From Lepisosteus oculatus (taxonomy: Eukaryota > Chordata > Actinopteri > Semionotiformes > Lepisosteidae): 64,000 bases of DNA. Position 1 is the first letter of the stretch, and each line of letters starts with the position of its first letter. The translations under genes and the position numbers were made by a program. The notes beneath the pieces were generated by a model that was not told the DNA's origin, ran no database searches, and saw only the letters and a program-made list of their open reading frames with translations. This document shows positions 40,144 through 53,620 of the stretch, in pieces. The DNA is taken from positions 23,015,444 through 23,079,443 of the forward strand of contig NC_090703.1 of assembly GCF_040954835.1 (NCBI RefSeq), in the 5' to 3' direction.

Positions 40144-43100
40144 GTAAGAGCACTGGAAGGCAGCAGTCTCCAGGTTGTCCGGGCAGTCGGGGCTATGTGC
40201 TGGGGACGTGAGTGCAGCCTGTGTCGGGCCTGTTCTGCCAGAATGAACTTTAACATAATGCATAATTTATGTCCCTGTGTTTTACGCGTATGCAACGTAC
40301 AGAAGCTCTTGATTAGTCGGTCATTTAACTTTCTGCTACAAGGGTTGAAAACTATTAGGTTTGCATTAGATTTTATTGTGTCACTTAAAGTTGGCTGGTG
40401 CTGCGGTATTTCTTTATAGTATAGAGAAAGCATAGTACGCATTGAGTGAAAAGAGAATATGTTCAAGTTTCATATCTTTTGCAATGGTTGCTCGTCTGTA
40501 TATGGCCGTTGTGTCCCTAATATCTAAACTCAATGTTTGTTACGTAGAGCTTCCTCGCTGTTAAGTAGCCAAAACCGAATTTGTTGCTACTCTTTCTTTT
40601 AAAAAAACATATCCATTATTAAGTGTCAGAAAAGTAAGCGGTCAAAAGATTTCATTGCATCTTACTGGGTTGTAACTGGCGGTATTTTGTATTTCTGAAG
40701 TGACGCTTCAGTATTTATTCCTGTGGATTTCCACAGAAATGAAAGTGAACTGCTCGCCTCCTGAGCTGGTGTGCAGAGCTCTACAGCACCATGTAGGTGA
40801 TATAGTTAAAAACAAGTAATCTACTTCTCTAAGTTAATCACCGCTATTCAGTTATGGGAATATATTGAATAATTGAGGTTATACAGTAATGAGGTCGGGT
40901 TTCATTCTGGAGGTTATATTTTTCTATATGCAGGACGTCATAAGTCTGAAAAGAGGAGGCCATTCTGGTTTGGATTCAAATGTTTCAGTATTTCAGTCCA
41001 TCTTGGAGCAACTCAGCACTGCGTCCAGTTAGCGAAACATCAGGGTTGATGACGCTCTTATCTGCGTGGACATTGTTACGTGTGCCGCCTGAAACGACCA
41101 GCCTCTCAGTGTAAGTAATCGCGGTATGAATACAGGATCACGGTATACGAGTGGTGAATGGTCTGTAGTAGGAGTGTAGCACCAGCGTATACAAGTGTAC
41201 GGTTTGTAGTAGGAGTGTAGCACCAGCGTATACGAGTGTATCATCAGAGTTGAGGGGAATATAGATGACATATTTTGGACTGTTGCAAAACATTGGGACT
41301 TGCAAAAAATAAAGTTCCTGAATAAAACGGCAGAATTAACTGTTTTTTGGGGGGCCTGCATTGCTTCTCTTTATAGTTCTATTAAGTACCACATGCCTTC
41401 CAAATACTTGCAAGTATCTTAACAGCATCTTGGCATGATATTCCCGGATGCTGTATAAGACACATCACCTCTTGTGACCTTACAATCGCTAGCAGGTCTT
41501 GGTATTTCCCTTCAGGAAACCAGGGAAGTAAAAAAGGGATAAGACAGGATCTGGTCTGTTGGGGGGGCCTGGTTGCTTACTTGTTTTGTTTTTGATTTAC
41601 CTGGACTTTGTTAAACACTTGCGTGGATTAATCAAACGTCTGTGTTAAATCCAATAGTTCATTTGTGACGAGACTTCCCAACCAACTTGACAGAGCTTGA
41701 GCAAGTTTGCAAATGGACAACAATCGCACCATTCCGTTGTGCGAAGTTAAGAGACATAAAAAAAAAATCATAGCTGTCATCGCTGTGAGATGTGTTTTTA
41801 CCAAGTATTGACTTGGGGAAAGAATACTTATACAATAAACATTTTAATTTTTTATTTTTCTTTGCGGTTTTGGGTGAGATTGAACTTCCTTCACCCATCA
41901 ATTTAAAAAGTGTATACATCATTGAAAGTTCAACACAATGGGCCATCTTTGGAAGAGTGTGCATACTTCTACAAGGCACTGTATATTTATGTGTTTGACT
42001 GCAAGAGAGTCCTTAAGAGTTGCAAAAGAAAATGCACTTTACAAACAGGCCGAAGTAGTCATAGAAATACAATGAATTGGAAAGGTCAGTAGTTCATGTG
42101 GGTGAAGAAACATAACCAGTCAAAATGGAGCAAAAGAAATTCGATATCTATGTAGCCTGGTGGCACAATAGCAGTGCAGAGCAATGCTGTATAAACAGTG
42201 GATCTGTGGATAATTGTAGGATCTTCAAAATGTGCATGGGGCATATGGACTGGACTAATGATAAAATAGAAGAAGAAATAAATAAGGTTTCTGCCTTTCT
42301 TGTGAAGAAATATATCTCAGCAAAGCCTTAAAGGAGCCTCTATCAGTCTAAGGAGCCTAATCTCTTCAAAGTGTCAAGCTTGAAAAAAAATTCCACCATA
42401 ATTTAAAGGTTGTCAGATCTGCAGGTACTGTAAATAGATCCTAGTTCATTTTCCTTCCTGCAGTGAATTCTTGAGAATACAGCTGACGCTTGGCTTTTCC
42501 AAAGGGTTTTCGAGCTACACAAATGTTCATGAAGCCAGAGCCCATCCCAAGCAATGCTTGTATTCTGTGCTCCAGTGAGGATGCGTTGTTGCTGGTTGTC
42601 ATTTATAGAAGCACAGAAAACCTAAAATCACGTCAGTATGCCACACTGTTACTATGTAGTGAAGGGTGATATAATGAAATAAATGGTTATTTGGAACACC
42701 TGGGTTCTAGTTTGCTGACAGAAGTGTCCCGTTGAAAAAGGTGTCATGCAGCAAACGTCAGCACTACACACAGACATTTGATTTTAGTTGATTCCAGATC
42801 TTTATTTCTGTAAGTGTATTCCAAGAAGTAAGTACCATGTCCCATGTAAACAACATCGCTTAATATTGTGTGTGTGAAGTTCAAATGTTTGTTTTACCTA
42901 CTAATCTTGTTTTGCATCCCTTTTGGTCTTTTTGGATCCTTTGCCCAAAAAGGATCTTGTATGGGTCAGGAAACATGTGCTTGAAATCTAGAAAGTAGGT
43001 CTTGGAGAAGGAGATGAGATGTGGAGAATTTGGCTAAAGCAAACAATGAAAATGGAAGATCCTCTTGTTCACCTTAATTATGTAGATTTAATGACACGCT

Positions 43101-46100
43101 TTCTAAAACCGTGCAACAGCTGATTCCCTGACCTCTCTGAGATAGTCCTTGGTAATATTTAAGCACATCATTGCACTGGAAAAATAATGACTCACAGTTA
43201 TAGGATGTGTAGGGCAAGGTTATGGATTCCGGATGATTATGGATGAATGTCTAATAAGTTTACAGGAATATGAGCTGCTAACCCTACTAACACAACTGTT
43301 CTCATTGTTTTGGTTTCCCACAGATGTAGTTGAGTTTCATGAATAAACCTTCATAGTTGTGCTTGATTTGATTTGATACATGGAGCATATGAATTCCTTG
43401 TCGTCTCAAGTATAAGGTAGTTCTTCCAAAATGTTTGTCCCGTTGTTTTTCAACAGACTGTATCTGCTCAGGAGTGAAAGCTGGGTATCTATGTTTGGAA
43501 TAGATTTGGAAAAACTCCCCGATACTGTGAGTTGAAATTTGTAAGGAATGATTATGCAGATCGAAGAAGTCATGAAGGTCCTCACAGGCTTCCCCTAACT
43601 TAGTTTATGAGATACAAAGTCAAGAACAGCCTTAAATCTGGGGGCTGAATCAGTGCCCTGTCAGTTAACAGCTTGCATTTACATTTCATCAGCTGATGTT
43701 GTTTTTATATTTTTCAATTTCTGTTGCGAGAGAAAAAAGGAACTTGAACAGTGCCCTAATAATTTGACAAATACATTGGACGTAAGAAGGCTGCTCCTTG
43801 TGTGTCCCTCAGTATGTATGTGGCTCTAGATCTGTCTGTGATGGAAATGTGTTTTGGCAGCAGATGTCAGCTGGAGAGATTAACATCTAAACCTTTTCAG
43901 TTCCTTTCTGCTCCAGCTGTTTAAAAACGAGAAAACTTGAGACTGGTTTTCTTCCAATGACCTTGTCATCACGAGCTGTTTCACTTTCTGTTTTACTGAT
44001 GTTTTTTTTTTTAAATCTGGATAGCACAGCTCTCGGGAGAGGACTTGAGGTGTGTGAAGGTCAGAGTACAGATAGGTGCTTGGTCTCTGTACCTTGTGAC
44101 ATAAATGAAAGCTGGGAACAATAGTTAGAAACACAGCAGACGTTTTCTACCTTTCTGTTTTCAATGCTCATTAAATATTTGAATGTTAATAATGGAAAAA
44201 AAGATGTACTGTACAATAAACTGACCATGGAAAAAGATTAATTGCATTATAATGAGTCTTTCACTGCACAATATGAAGGTACGCGAGTCATTTGTATGCA
44301 TAATCATCAGCAGTACATTTTTCTAAATTCTACAAGGACAAAACTGTGTTTCCTACAAAGAAAGTTTTAGATTTAGGTCTTCTCTGGGCCTAGTTACTAG
44401 TAATGCTCAGACATACACGCTAATAACACAACTATATATTTTCTCTTCTAAATTTGATGAGCAGACTGAATTGCCATTAACATCGAAACTGCCCTGAGAA
44501 ATGTGAATTGCTGTCTTGGCCTAAAGTGATGTCCTCATCATGTTCCACTTTAGTAAGGTTAGTGAGGTTTGTTGGCTGTTGTAATAAACACTTGCATTTT
44601 TTTCTCAGTTAATAACAGAACAAATTTGAATGTTTCTAAAGATCAGGACATGTTTAGAAATTACAGCAATCAGCCCTGAGCCAGACTTTTGCCTCCCCTT
44701 GTGGCCTGAGTTGGGGTTAAAAAAGGATATAGAAGTTCTGTAGATTGTGAACACGGTGTGCTCCAATTGGCAGAGTATTGTTTCTCATTACTGAGAGCTC
44801 GCAGGCTCTCATGAAATTACTGTTTCACCAAGATCCGAAAGAATCATGGTCCTGGTCTGCTAATGAAATGACATGGTTGTGGGCTCATACCTCTGGACTC
44901 AGAGCTCCACATGTACTCGGAGCAAGTGTCTTCACTGGGTGTACCGTTCAGGAGCTTCCTGTGAGTAACCCTCGTTTGGAAATGGGGGCAGGTTCAATTC
45001 AATTTATTTTTATATAGTGCCTTTCATAACAAGGTTGTCCCAAGGCGCTTAACAAAGCAGGTGACCTTACATGTTGTGAATACAGAATAGAAAAGACCAG
45101 AAGACAATGGAGGAGAGGAACCAAAAACTCCTTAGTAAGGAGAAAAAACCTCTAGGGGTCCAAGGTCAACTGGCTGCCCAACCCCTTTGGACATGCTAAC
45201 ATTATGCAATTAAAAAAAGTAATAAATGAATACAGGTATTAATCCATCCATCATGTCTACTGTATGACAGTACTTTATGCAGACATCCGTAGATCAGCAA
45301 AATCCTCCGAAACAGCTATATCCACGATGTCCCTCTTGGATCCATGGCAGTGATGCAGCATCCAACTCATACTGTATGGTGCCCAGCCCGGGCGCTATCC
45401 GGACATGTGGGGAGGAGAATAGGATGGTTTGGTCAGAACAGATGTATCTACCGGGTGGGCCAACACAGAGGTTGGAATGGTGGTTCTTGTTCTTGTGTCC
45501 AGGTGCATCTGTTCTCACACTGAAACCCCTCTGTCTGTGACCGTGTTCCCAGGGCTGGGGTTCAACATCGTTGGTGGCACAGATCAGCAGTACGTCTTTA
45601 ACGATAGCGGCATCTACGTGGCGAAGATCAAGGAGAACGGGGCCGCGGCGCAGGACGGGCGGCTACAGGAGGGGGACAAAATCCTGGCGGTAAGCATAAG
45701 CAATTGTGGAGCTGGAGATTGGGGACTTTGAATTGTGGTGGTGATGGAGGTGGAGGGTGAGGATTGTACAAGGGTTTGAAATGCTTTTTTTTACACGTGC
45801 AGACTGTGTGGTTAATCATGAGTTTTCCAAGTTGGAATATTCTGACAAGATGTGAACATTTTGATTTTATTTGCTAAAGATAAACACCATTCAAAGCAAA
45901 AAATCCTCATGGAAGGAAATGTGTTAGCACAGTTTTTCACTGTTTTAAGTTTCAAAAGCAGCCATGATACAGCAATCGAAGTTGAATCTACAACACTGTT
46001 TTTTCTCCCTTAAAGGCGACCTTTCAGTAAATACTAGTAAGGTCTGACGTGATTTGTCTTTTTTTTCAGCCTTTACATCTACTAAAACTGAAATTTCAAT

Positions 46101-49100
46101 AAGGGTGTGTAGACTTTTGACACCTACTGTATATTTGAAATATAGAAATTACATGTCTGCCTACAGTGAAACTGTAGTTTGTCAAATGTAGGTGAATCAG
46201 GCAAGTGGTTAAGAACAGTTACAAATGAGAGGAGGTCATTTAGCCCATCTAGCCTGTTTGGCAGGTGGTAGCTCATTGGTCTGAGGAATTCATCAAGCCT
46301 TTTCTTGAAACATTGCACTGCAGGAATTAGTTGCCAAGGATTTCAAAATCTGTATCAACAGTGCAGTAAAAGCAAATGCAGGCTTATTATCAGTATCTCT
46401 TACTTCCAAAAAAATGGATAAATACTGTAATACTTGAATACATTTATAAACAAAAAACTGTTACCATTTCAGTGAGAAATTCAGTATCTTAGCTGAGGAT
46501 TTTAGGCGTTCTGTATTGAAGTTCCTGTCTGAGCATCAAGACACACCCATGTAGACCAGCTGTGTGGCTTGGCAGGGCGTATGCTGTAGCAGCTACACCT
46601 CAGTCTTTTTGTATTGACAGTCCTGTACACCCGTAAGAGGATTAAGCATTTTAAATCCAGAATTGTGACTGGCTGTTAATAATTGTGAGTATGTTTTAGA
46701 AATTTTGCCATGTCTGTTTCTGTTTTTCTGACAGTAGTGTAAATTTGCTGTGTATTATTTTAGCCTTTATTTCTTGGAATTCCAGCACAGATGTGGAAAA
46801 TCATTTGAAAACATTTTTTTAGAAATCTGACCATGCCTCAGTTTCAGTTTGGTAAGTGAGGAACCAGCCAGTTTAAAGGAATTTCCGAATATTTCCCCCC
46901 TCTTCAACACATTTCACCAAGGCAGACGCCTCTTAAAAGGTGGAAGCTGAAAAATGATAATGCTCTGTCTCTGATTTCATTTTCCAATCTATTTGTTGTT
47001 TTCAGTTGTTTCTGTTGGGAAAACTGTCAAGAGGAACTGGAACTGCATTCTCTTAGTATTCATTGTACCATCGGTGAACCGAACCTTCTTGTCATGTAGT
47101 AAGATGTATTCACATGTTGGTTTCATCCATTTCAAATAGTCAGGTACAAATAGAAAAATGAGGGGAGAGGCTGGGATTGTCATAAGGTTCTCCTGTTGCC
47201 GTCTTAGATACAGTGCACGTAAGAGGAGACTCCTTTTCAGGTGCCATGTGTGTCACCTGTGCCCCTCCTGTGGGTTCTCCTCTTGTGCTTCACCCTTGAG
47301 CTCATCCCACACTGCGTCTGCTAACCAAATGGGGCATCTGTTGTGGCCCAGCTGCTCACCCGTTGCCTCCTGTGGTGCAGATTAATGGGCGCCGGCTGGA
47401 GAACCTGTCTCACTCCGAGGCTGTGGAGCTCTTCCGAACGGCGGGGGAGGACGTGCTGCTCCGGGTGCAACAGAGGGTGAGTACCGGTGTGGGGCAGAGG
47501 ACTGACCAGAGGGAGGAGACGCCATTGCGCTTAGCCCCTGGTGCTCTGGAGCTGATGCTGCCACCCATAGTCATTCGCGGCTTATCTGCGCCTGTGGAAA
47601 AGGGGCATCATGATCTAGTGCTGCTAAAGGAAAGTTTCTTCAAGTGCAGACATTTTTATCAAGAGTAGCATTTTGAAAATCTTAATGTAGTTTTCCAATG
47701 CTGAAGGCTATGGGTGTGGAGATCTCATTCTCTGAGGAAATATTTAGATCCTCTTGAGAGGTTTGCTAGTCATGTCGCCTGTTCAGGATTTCTTTGTATT
47801 GATAAGAGTTAGCTCCTGCTCTGCAACGATAGGAACAGCAGCAACAAAGCCTTAGTTAAGTTGTCCATGTAACTGGATGCTCCTTTTAAACGGTATCTTA
47901 TCCCTGTGACATAGGGTCAGCTTTGCTATTGTGTTTGATGCTTGCAAGCTCCGTTCTCTTTCCTTTTGCAGTCCATAACGGATGCTGAGACTTGCCATCT
48001 GGGGGTACTAGTGACACTCAGTTCCTGGTTATGTGACCTGCTCCTGTATTTTTACATAATACGTCACGTCCTGTTCGCATCAGCTTTAGGAATTGCTCCC
48101 CTTATGCATGCATTTTTTCCAGTGATGGAGGCCTCTCACGGCAGTCTTCAGCCGTAGGCATAAAAGGCCCTAGCTAATTTAACAAGTTACAGCAACACCG
48201 GAGAGCGTGTCTGTGCTGTTGTGCCCAGCTTCAGCCTCTGCTCTGTACACTTATACACTTAATAGCAGACTATTTAGAGGCAAGGTGCTTGTTGAAACAT
48301 GTCATGGAAAATGTTTTTTTTTATTCCAAAGAAAGCGGTAAATGCCTGTTAATTTTATTTTCACCCAGTTGGAAATATGGAATTGTAGATTTTAAAGCTA
48401 CAACTCCTGTAAGCGGGGAAAAAATGAGATGTGCACATAAGTTAGAGGTCCACACTGATCTCTCTTCAAACCTGAAGAAAAGTCAGAAAGTCACAGGAGA
48501 TGCATTTTCCTGGATAGCTGAGAAATCCATTATTAATTCTTCCCACCCGCACCAACAGGGGCTCTGGTTGTGTGTTGCTCCTCAGGGATTCCTGCTCCAC
48601 CACCACTCTAATCAGATGCCTTTTGTGGTTACACTTCTCGGGAGATCCCTACCCCACTTCTTATAGAGATGATTAGCAAGAGAATAAAAAAATCAGCATT
48701 ATGTCAATAACTCTAATAATAATGTTATGTATTTATATTGTCATTCCAAAGGTTATAAAAGTGTTTTAAAGATAAGAAGGGACTATGTCATTGTCCATGA
48801 TGTGCACGTCCCTGTGTAGTGGCGAGACAAATGACTGCTGTTCCGCATCAGCACATCAAGGGCATAGCAAGGCAGGCCAGCAAAATGAAGAATTACCCCA
48901 ACAGTTGCCCCAACGGGATAATTGGGGCATTTCATAAATCTGACATGAGCTAGGACACCTGGGTGAGCGCCCCTGTGATTTCAAATAGTGACCATGGGAT
49001 TTTTAGTGGGTGTAGTGGAAATCACCGTTTAGTGTCTTGATTAAGAGATTTCTGCAAAAACGTTTTTGTTAGCTTGAATATCTAAGGTTTCCAAAATGTT

Positions 49101-49290
49101 TCTGCAAGGGTTGAATACCTAACAGCTGGCTGTTTCACCTCCACAGCCTCCAGCGCCGGCGAATGGCCCTGTGGTACCCAGACCTGAGGAGCCCCCCATT
49201 CCCATGTGGATCGTCCTGACCATCTCGGCAGCAGGAGTCGCAGTGGCTGCCTTCCTCTATTTCCGATCCAATACGAGGAGGCACTTTTAA
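40080..49290 (+). CDS. synj2bp: SYNJ2BP/OMP25-type mitochondrial outer-membrane PDZ protein (4 exons)
   Basis: Joined exons 40080-40143, 45553-45689, 47381-47476 and 49147-49290 give 146 residues plus stop, close to the ~145 of mammalian SYNJ2BP. One class I PDZ domain covers about residues 12-99: carboxylate-binding loop GLGFNIVGG at 22-30 and helix B His78 in [10 protein letters not shown]. The stretch GTDQQYV.NDSGIYV and [19 protein letters not shown] is the SYNJ2BP signature. A proline-rich linker (100-118) leads to a membrane segment at ~120-138 and a short basic tail, the layout of a tail-anchored outer mitochondrial membrane protein. The family binds PDZ ligands such as synaptojanin-2A and Notch ligands. 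All introns are GT-AG. Confidence 0.93.
41147..41245. repeat. 41-bp tandem repeat, ~2.4 copies
   Basis: TGTAGTAGGAGTGTAGCACC recurs at 41164 and 41205, each followed by AGCGTATAC(A/G)AGTGTA. Confidence 0.8.
44990..45240 (+). mobile_element. Retroposon fragment in synj2bp intron 1
   Basis: TTCAATTCAATTTATTTTTA, TATAGTGCCTTTCATAAC and CCAAGGCGCTTAACAAAGC form a motif common at fish retroposon ends; AAGGAGAAAAAACCTCTAGG follows. The family is not assigned. Confidence 0.5.
45553..45689 (+). CDS. synj2bp: synj2bp exon 2
   Basis: 137 bases after acceptor TGTTCCCAG. Carries the GLGF loop and most of the PDZ beta strands. Donor GTAAGC at 45690, phase 0. Confidence 0.93.
45690..47380 (+). other. synj2bp: synj2bp intron 2, with a LINE-like fragment
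   Basis: At about 46140-46330 (minus) AGAGGAGGTCATTTAGCCC, ATCTAGCCTGTTTGGCAGG and TTCATCAAGCCTTTTCTTGA resemble the LINE family also seen at 53.3-53.6 kb. No exon-like segment is seen. Confidence 0.6.
47381..47476 (+). CDS. synj2bp: synj2bp exon 3
   Basis: 96 bases after acceptor GGTGCAG encode [18 protein letters not shown] and the final PDZ strand. Donor GTGAGT at 47477, phase 0. Confidence 0.93.
47477..49146 (+). other. synj2bp: synj2bp intron 3
   Basis: 1.67 kb with no recognised repeat. Plus-strand open frames at 47942-48157 and 48289-48666 show no domain, and the exon 3/4 join needs no extra exon. Confidence 0.6.
49147..49290 (+). CDS. synj2bp: synj2bp exon 4 (tail anchor and stop)
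   Basis: After acceptor CTCCACAG: a proline-rich linker, hydrophobic [19 protein letters not shown], the basic end RSNTRRHF, then TAA. Confidence 0.92.
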   Translation, partial: PPAPANGPVVPRPEEPPIPMWIVLTISAAGVAVAAFLYFRSNTRRHF

Positions 49291-50105
49291 GTTGTTTTTT
49301 TTTTTTTAATGTGAAAGAAAAACTGGGACTGATTTATTCACTTAGGCCAAAAAAAAAGAGAGAAGCCACTTTTCCTTATTTTATTGTTAAGATTTATTTT
49401 TTATTTTGTGATCGTTGCAGCTGCTTAAAATGTACAATTCAGCCCTAGAAGAGAGAAGATTTACAGAATCGTGCCAAATCTCAAGGGAGCAGTCACATTG
49501 ACTGGGGGGCATCAGAATGTGGGGGAAAACGGATGAGAGGCTTGTGAAGTGCTTAACTGGCCTCAGTGTTCCCACACATTTTCCTCTTACTACGGAGGTG
49601 TTTGGGAAAGCAGACACTTAGCCACAGAGATCAAACAGATCTGCCAGTGAAGTGAATTTTGTAGGCCCAGAGTGATCTTAATAGGACATTGTTCAGTTTA
49701 AAAAAGTGGCCATTATCACAATATGCGCTCTTATAATTTTGTTGTATTTTACTTTTCTTCTTGGACCTCTTAAATTTCCATTTCTAATGAGTGTTTTTTG
49801 TCACGTTTCCAATACAACACAATTTACTGCTCTTGTGTTATTACAAAACATCCAACTTGGCTAGAATGTGGGGTAATATGCATTTTATTGTAAATATAAG
49901 ATCAAACTGCGTTTCTTCTAAGAAGCATTTTGGCTGTAGAAATAGCTGTCTTTCCATGCACACTTCACCATGCTTGCATATTGCACAGAACAGGGAGTAA
50001 GGCTAATGGCACAAGTAGCATTTTGGTTAATATTACAATTTCTTTATACACCACAAAGAGATTTTGGAATGCATCAGGGAATAAAGATACTTATCACACA
50101 ATTCT
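49291..50105 (+). other. synj2bp: Probable synj2bp 3' untranslated region
   Basis: Non-coding sequence after the stop with a poly(A)-signal AATAAA at 50080-50085. Longer forms are possible; another AATAAA lies near 51629. Confidence 0.4.
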
Positions 50106-50983
50106 TTAATTAGGTAACTCTTTCACAGGTCAGAGACACATTTCTGCATCTGACTAATTCTATACTTTAACTATTTAATTTGACAGATTTGACATTAGTC
50201 TTAAAACATGCTACTAGTGGACTAAAACAATGCATTGGTGTTATGAGTATGTTGAGGCCTATACATTTCTATTTTATAAAAAGAAATTATTGAAAGACAT
50301 TACATGAAATTAAAGAAATGACATGGGCAACAGAATGTTTAATATGTAGATAAAGTCCACCTACTCTGCCCTCAAAAAAGCTAGCCATCCTAACAAAATG
50401 TTCATAAAAAGTAAGCTTTTTCTTCATTGTCTACTGCCATCTTCTGGAAGGCTCATAGTAGTACAGTTCCTAATGTTTTACCTGGACTTTCGTGATTGAA
50501 TGTCTGCTTTTAGCTTTAGAAAGTACAGCGATATTAAGGAGAAGTCTGGGCTCCATATTCTTCCACATGTTTTGAAGGACACATGTTTTGAGGGAACATA
50601 CAGATAAATCCTAGACACATGGAGCACTTTGTACATACTGTAAATGCTCTCCTCAGTTTCACAGTTAAATTCACAAATATGCTTGCATTTGAGATTAAAT
50701 CTCATTGTAATTAGAAATCAACTTGAAGGAACATTAATGTTGTATTCACTTATATAAATACTTTTTTTCTAGTATTTTTGACAGTAATATTGCATTTCTT
50801 AATTTGCTTCAACATTTGAGTGCTTGTTTTATAGTTATAGAAAAATGTTGTCCACAATTTCCTGTGTTAATACTCTTAGATTTAAGAAACATAATTCGTA
50901 CAATGTCAAACACCAGTGCTAAATGTAATCGCAGGCATTTGTGTGATGGGATCTCCTTTTTACACTTAACAGTTACGTACAGG
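50106..50983. other. Intergenic, nothing recognised
   Basis: AT-rich, no supported feature; it may be part of an extended synj2bp 3' untranslated region. Confidence 0.35.
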
Positions 50984-51150
50984 GGCAGTGCAGTGGTTAA
51001 CATTGCTGTCTCGCGGTACTGGACCCGAAGTGTTATCGATGTGGAGTTTGTATATTCTCCCCATATTTGTGTGAGTTTCTTCCCACAGCCCAAAGACTCC
51101 TTGGAAACCTGTTAAGCAGTAAGGAGAATGAATGGATGGAATATACCTAC
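50984..51150 (+). mobile_element. tRNA-headed SINE-like repeat, internally shortened
   Basis: GGGGCAGTGCAGTGGTTAAC, ATTGCTGTCTCGCGGTACTG, TGGAGTTTGTATATTCTCCC and the end GAATGGATGGA match the family; the middle is missing. Confidence 0.7.
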
Positions 51151-53300
51151 AGAGCCCTCCCAACTGGCTCAACCGGGCTCTCGCCCAAGTGCAGGTTGAC
51201 CTTTATGCTCAGGGGTTTGAGCCAGAGCCATGTCACTGGCTGACTACGACCATGATTCCCCAATACAAATGGCTGTATGCAGCAGGGTAAGGTGACATAG
51301 TTGACTAGGGCTCTCTAAACTCTCAGCAACACACTGCCAACTGGAGCTTATTGGGCACTTGCAGGCATGTGGTGGTGTTGGTGAGGCCTGCCAGTTCGTG
51401 CTGACCTCAAGTTTGGAGCCCTGTGGCCTGTGCACTGTTAACAAATGTCTTGAAGGTGTTCTGTCTACACTTTCTTGTTGCTCTGTGTACGGTTACAAGG
51501 CTCATAGCTACAGTACATAGACATGCAAAACACAACTGGTTATTCCACATCAATTGGGTATAACAACAATTAGAATGATATAAAAATGTTATCTGTCAAA
51601 GTATGGGCATTTTAAATGACAAGGTACAATAAATGAAAAATATCAACGTGCTTTTACATAGTACCAGAAAACTTAGTAGGAGAGTAGTTTGAATTTGCTT
51701 TGCTAAACTGAGTTTTACTTCCTGCTGGTGACCTTCAGTCCACTATATTTGATATGCAGTACTATATCACAAACTGTTCAATAGCACAAGTATGGGTTGG
51801 AAGCCTCCTGCTCAGGAGAAAGGTTAAAGATACAACTGGCTATGCTTGAAAATTCAATCTGTGTATAAGGCACAGTCACAAGAGGCGTGAGTGGGTCAGT
51901 ATTTTCTTGATTTCAGCTTTGATAACTTTAGGAGAGAAATCCTCACCCCACACGCTTTGTGTGACTGGATTCATGTCTAAGCTCAAGACTTGCTGTCTTG
52001 TTCGATTTATGACCTCTGTGATACTGCCAACTGATAAGTGCAGCCTCAGTCTTTAGTGTTTTATTACATCTGAAGTCTTAATCTGACTATTGTTATTTTT
52101 CTTTGCTAAGTTTTCTCGGATCATAATAGATTGGAGATTTTAAGTTGCTATAGTATCAAGAATTCCAGAGTACTCTAGGTTAAGTGAAAGTTTCTGAAGT
52201 TTGACTGCCAAACAGATATGTTTATAGGCTAAAAGCAGCAGATCATGCTGTTTTGTTTTGCATCCTGATAATGTTTATGGACTATAGTACTGTTAGGATC
52301 CCACAACAGGGCTTTTTGTAAATTATTTCAACTTTAAAGCATTAGCTTTTTCCCAGACTGTTAAAGTTAATCATTTGTATATCTTCCCTAATTTTGTTTC
52401 CTGTACTTTTATTTTCTTCTGGAGTCATTTATTGAATCACCATCTATTCTTCTCTGTAAATGCTAATGCACTGAAAATTGCTTTTTTTGCAAGTGCCAGT
52501 TAACAACTTCCCCTTAAGCCTGACAGATGTCTCACATCTCTTGGGTCCTGGGTCTGATTGTTTGATTAGTGGTTTCACATCTAATGTTTCTGTGCAGCAG
52601 GACAGTAGCTTTCTAAGGGAAATAATTAAAGTATTTATTTGCCATGCACAATGTGTACTGTGTTTCAAAGTTGTTTGAAAGCCTTAAATCGAGACTAGTA
52701 CATAAACAGTAGGAAATATAAGGATTGTGCATATTCAAGAAATAGGTTGTGCAAAAAGAAATAGGTTAAATATATTTTGTTGTTCTTTGTTACTTGTGGA
52801 TGATATATTTGCCCTACAATGGAGTTGATGAAGGGAAATTGTGAACTAAACTGTCAGCCTGACCTTAGCCTGGAAAAAAGGATGTGTTTTCTATATTCTG
52901 TATTGATTCAGGGAGAGTGAATGTATGTCAGTCATTGTGAAGGGGTTGATTTATATCAGAGGGAGAGATTAAAGCTTGCAGCATAGGAGAGAAGGGGATT
53001 CTAAGTCAGTAGTAAATGTTCTGGACTGTATCACAGTGTGTGCCTTAAGCAGAGAGTGGAAGTGATGCATCTAGAGATGCAAGATTGTACAGTATCAAGA
53101 AATTTTGGAAAAAGCCTGAACGGTATCACAATATGCAATATTTGATTCCATATTTGTACCTTTACTGTATGACTGTTTCCTTGTATATCAAATCAAGATT
53201 GCCTGTAAACACTTGCCTTAATGAGATTGTATCAGGTCAATAAAACAATCAAGAATCATTAATGACTTTTTGTTCTACGCAGGGTAGCTTTGCTGGGCAG
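51151..53300. other. Intergenic, nothing recognised
   Basis: A GC-richer patch at 51150-51450 looks repeat-like, but I cannot place it. The remainder is AT-rich and non-coding. Confidence 0.35.
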
Positions 53301-53620
53301 TCAATTGTGGTCATTTCAAACTTGGCAATAGTACTGCCGCCCAGAGGAATGTAAGAAAAATGCACTGAGAGAAAAACACCAGCCAGTGCAGCTTGGCAGT
53401 TATTGATCCAAGAAGCTTGCAAAGCCTTTCCTTGAAAGACAGTGATGAATCAGCATTTACAGTATAGCTTGGTAATTGCTTCTCTGTCACCACATTGAAC
53501 TCAAGAAGGGTTACAAACAAGAGGAGGCCATTCAGTCCATTTAGACTCCCACTACCCTTGGTTTAAAAAGCACCACCTCTTTTCAGTGCAATTTACTTTA
53601 GTAACCATGTGTGTCCTTAT
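53301..53620 (-). mobile_element. LINE-like fragment
   Basis: Reverse-oriented CAAGAAGCTTGCAAAGCC, TTTCCTTGAAAGACAGTG and plus-strand GAGGAGGCCATTCAGTCCAT resemble the family at 46.1-46.3 kb. Short and without an ORF. Confidence 0.45.

Larger units (their letters stand above)
40144..45552 (+). other. synj2bp: synj2bp intron 1
   Basis: 5.4 kb. Holds a short 41-bp tandem repeat near 41.15 kb and a retroposon fragment near 45.0 kb. No further exon is seen; the exon 1/2 phases fit directly. Confidence 0.8.

Noticed and set aside
47942..48666. Extra synj2bp exons in intron 3
   Set aside because: Exons 3 and 4 join in phase to give a complete protein of the expected length, and these frames lack family similarity.
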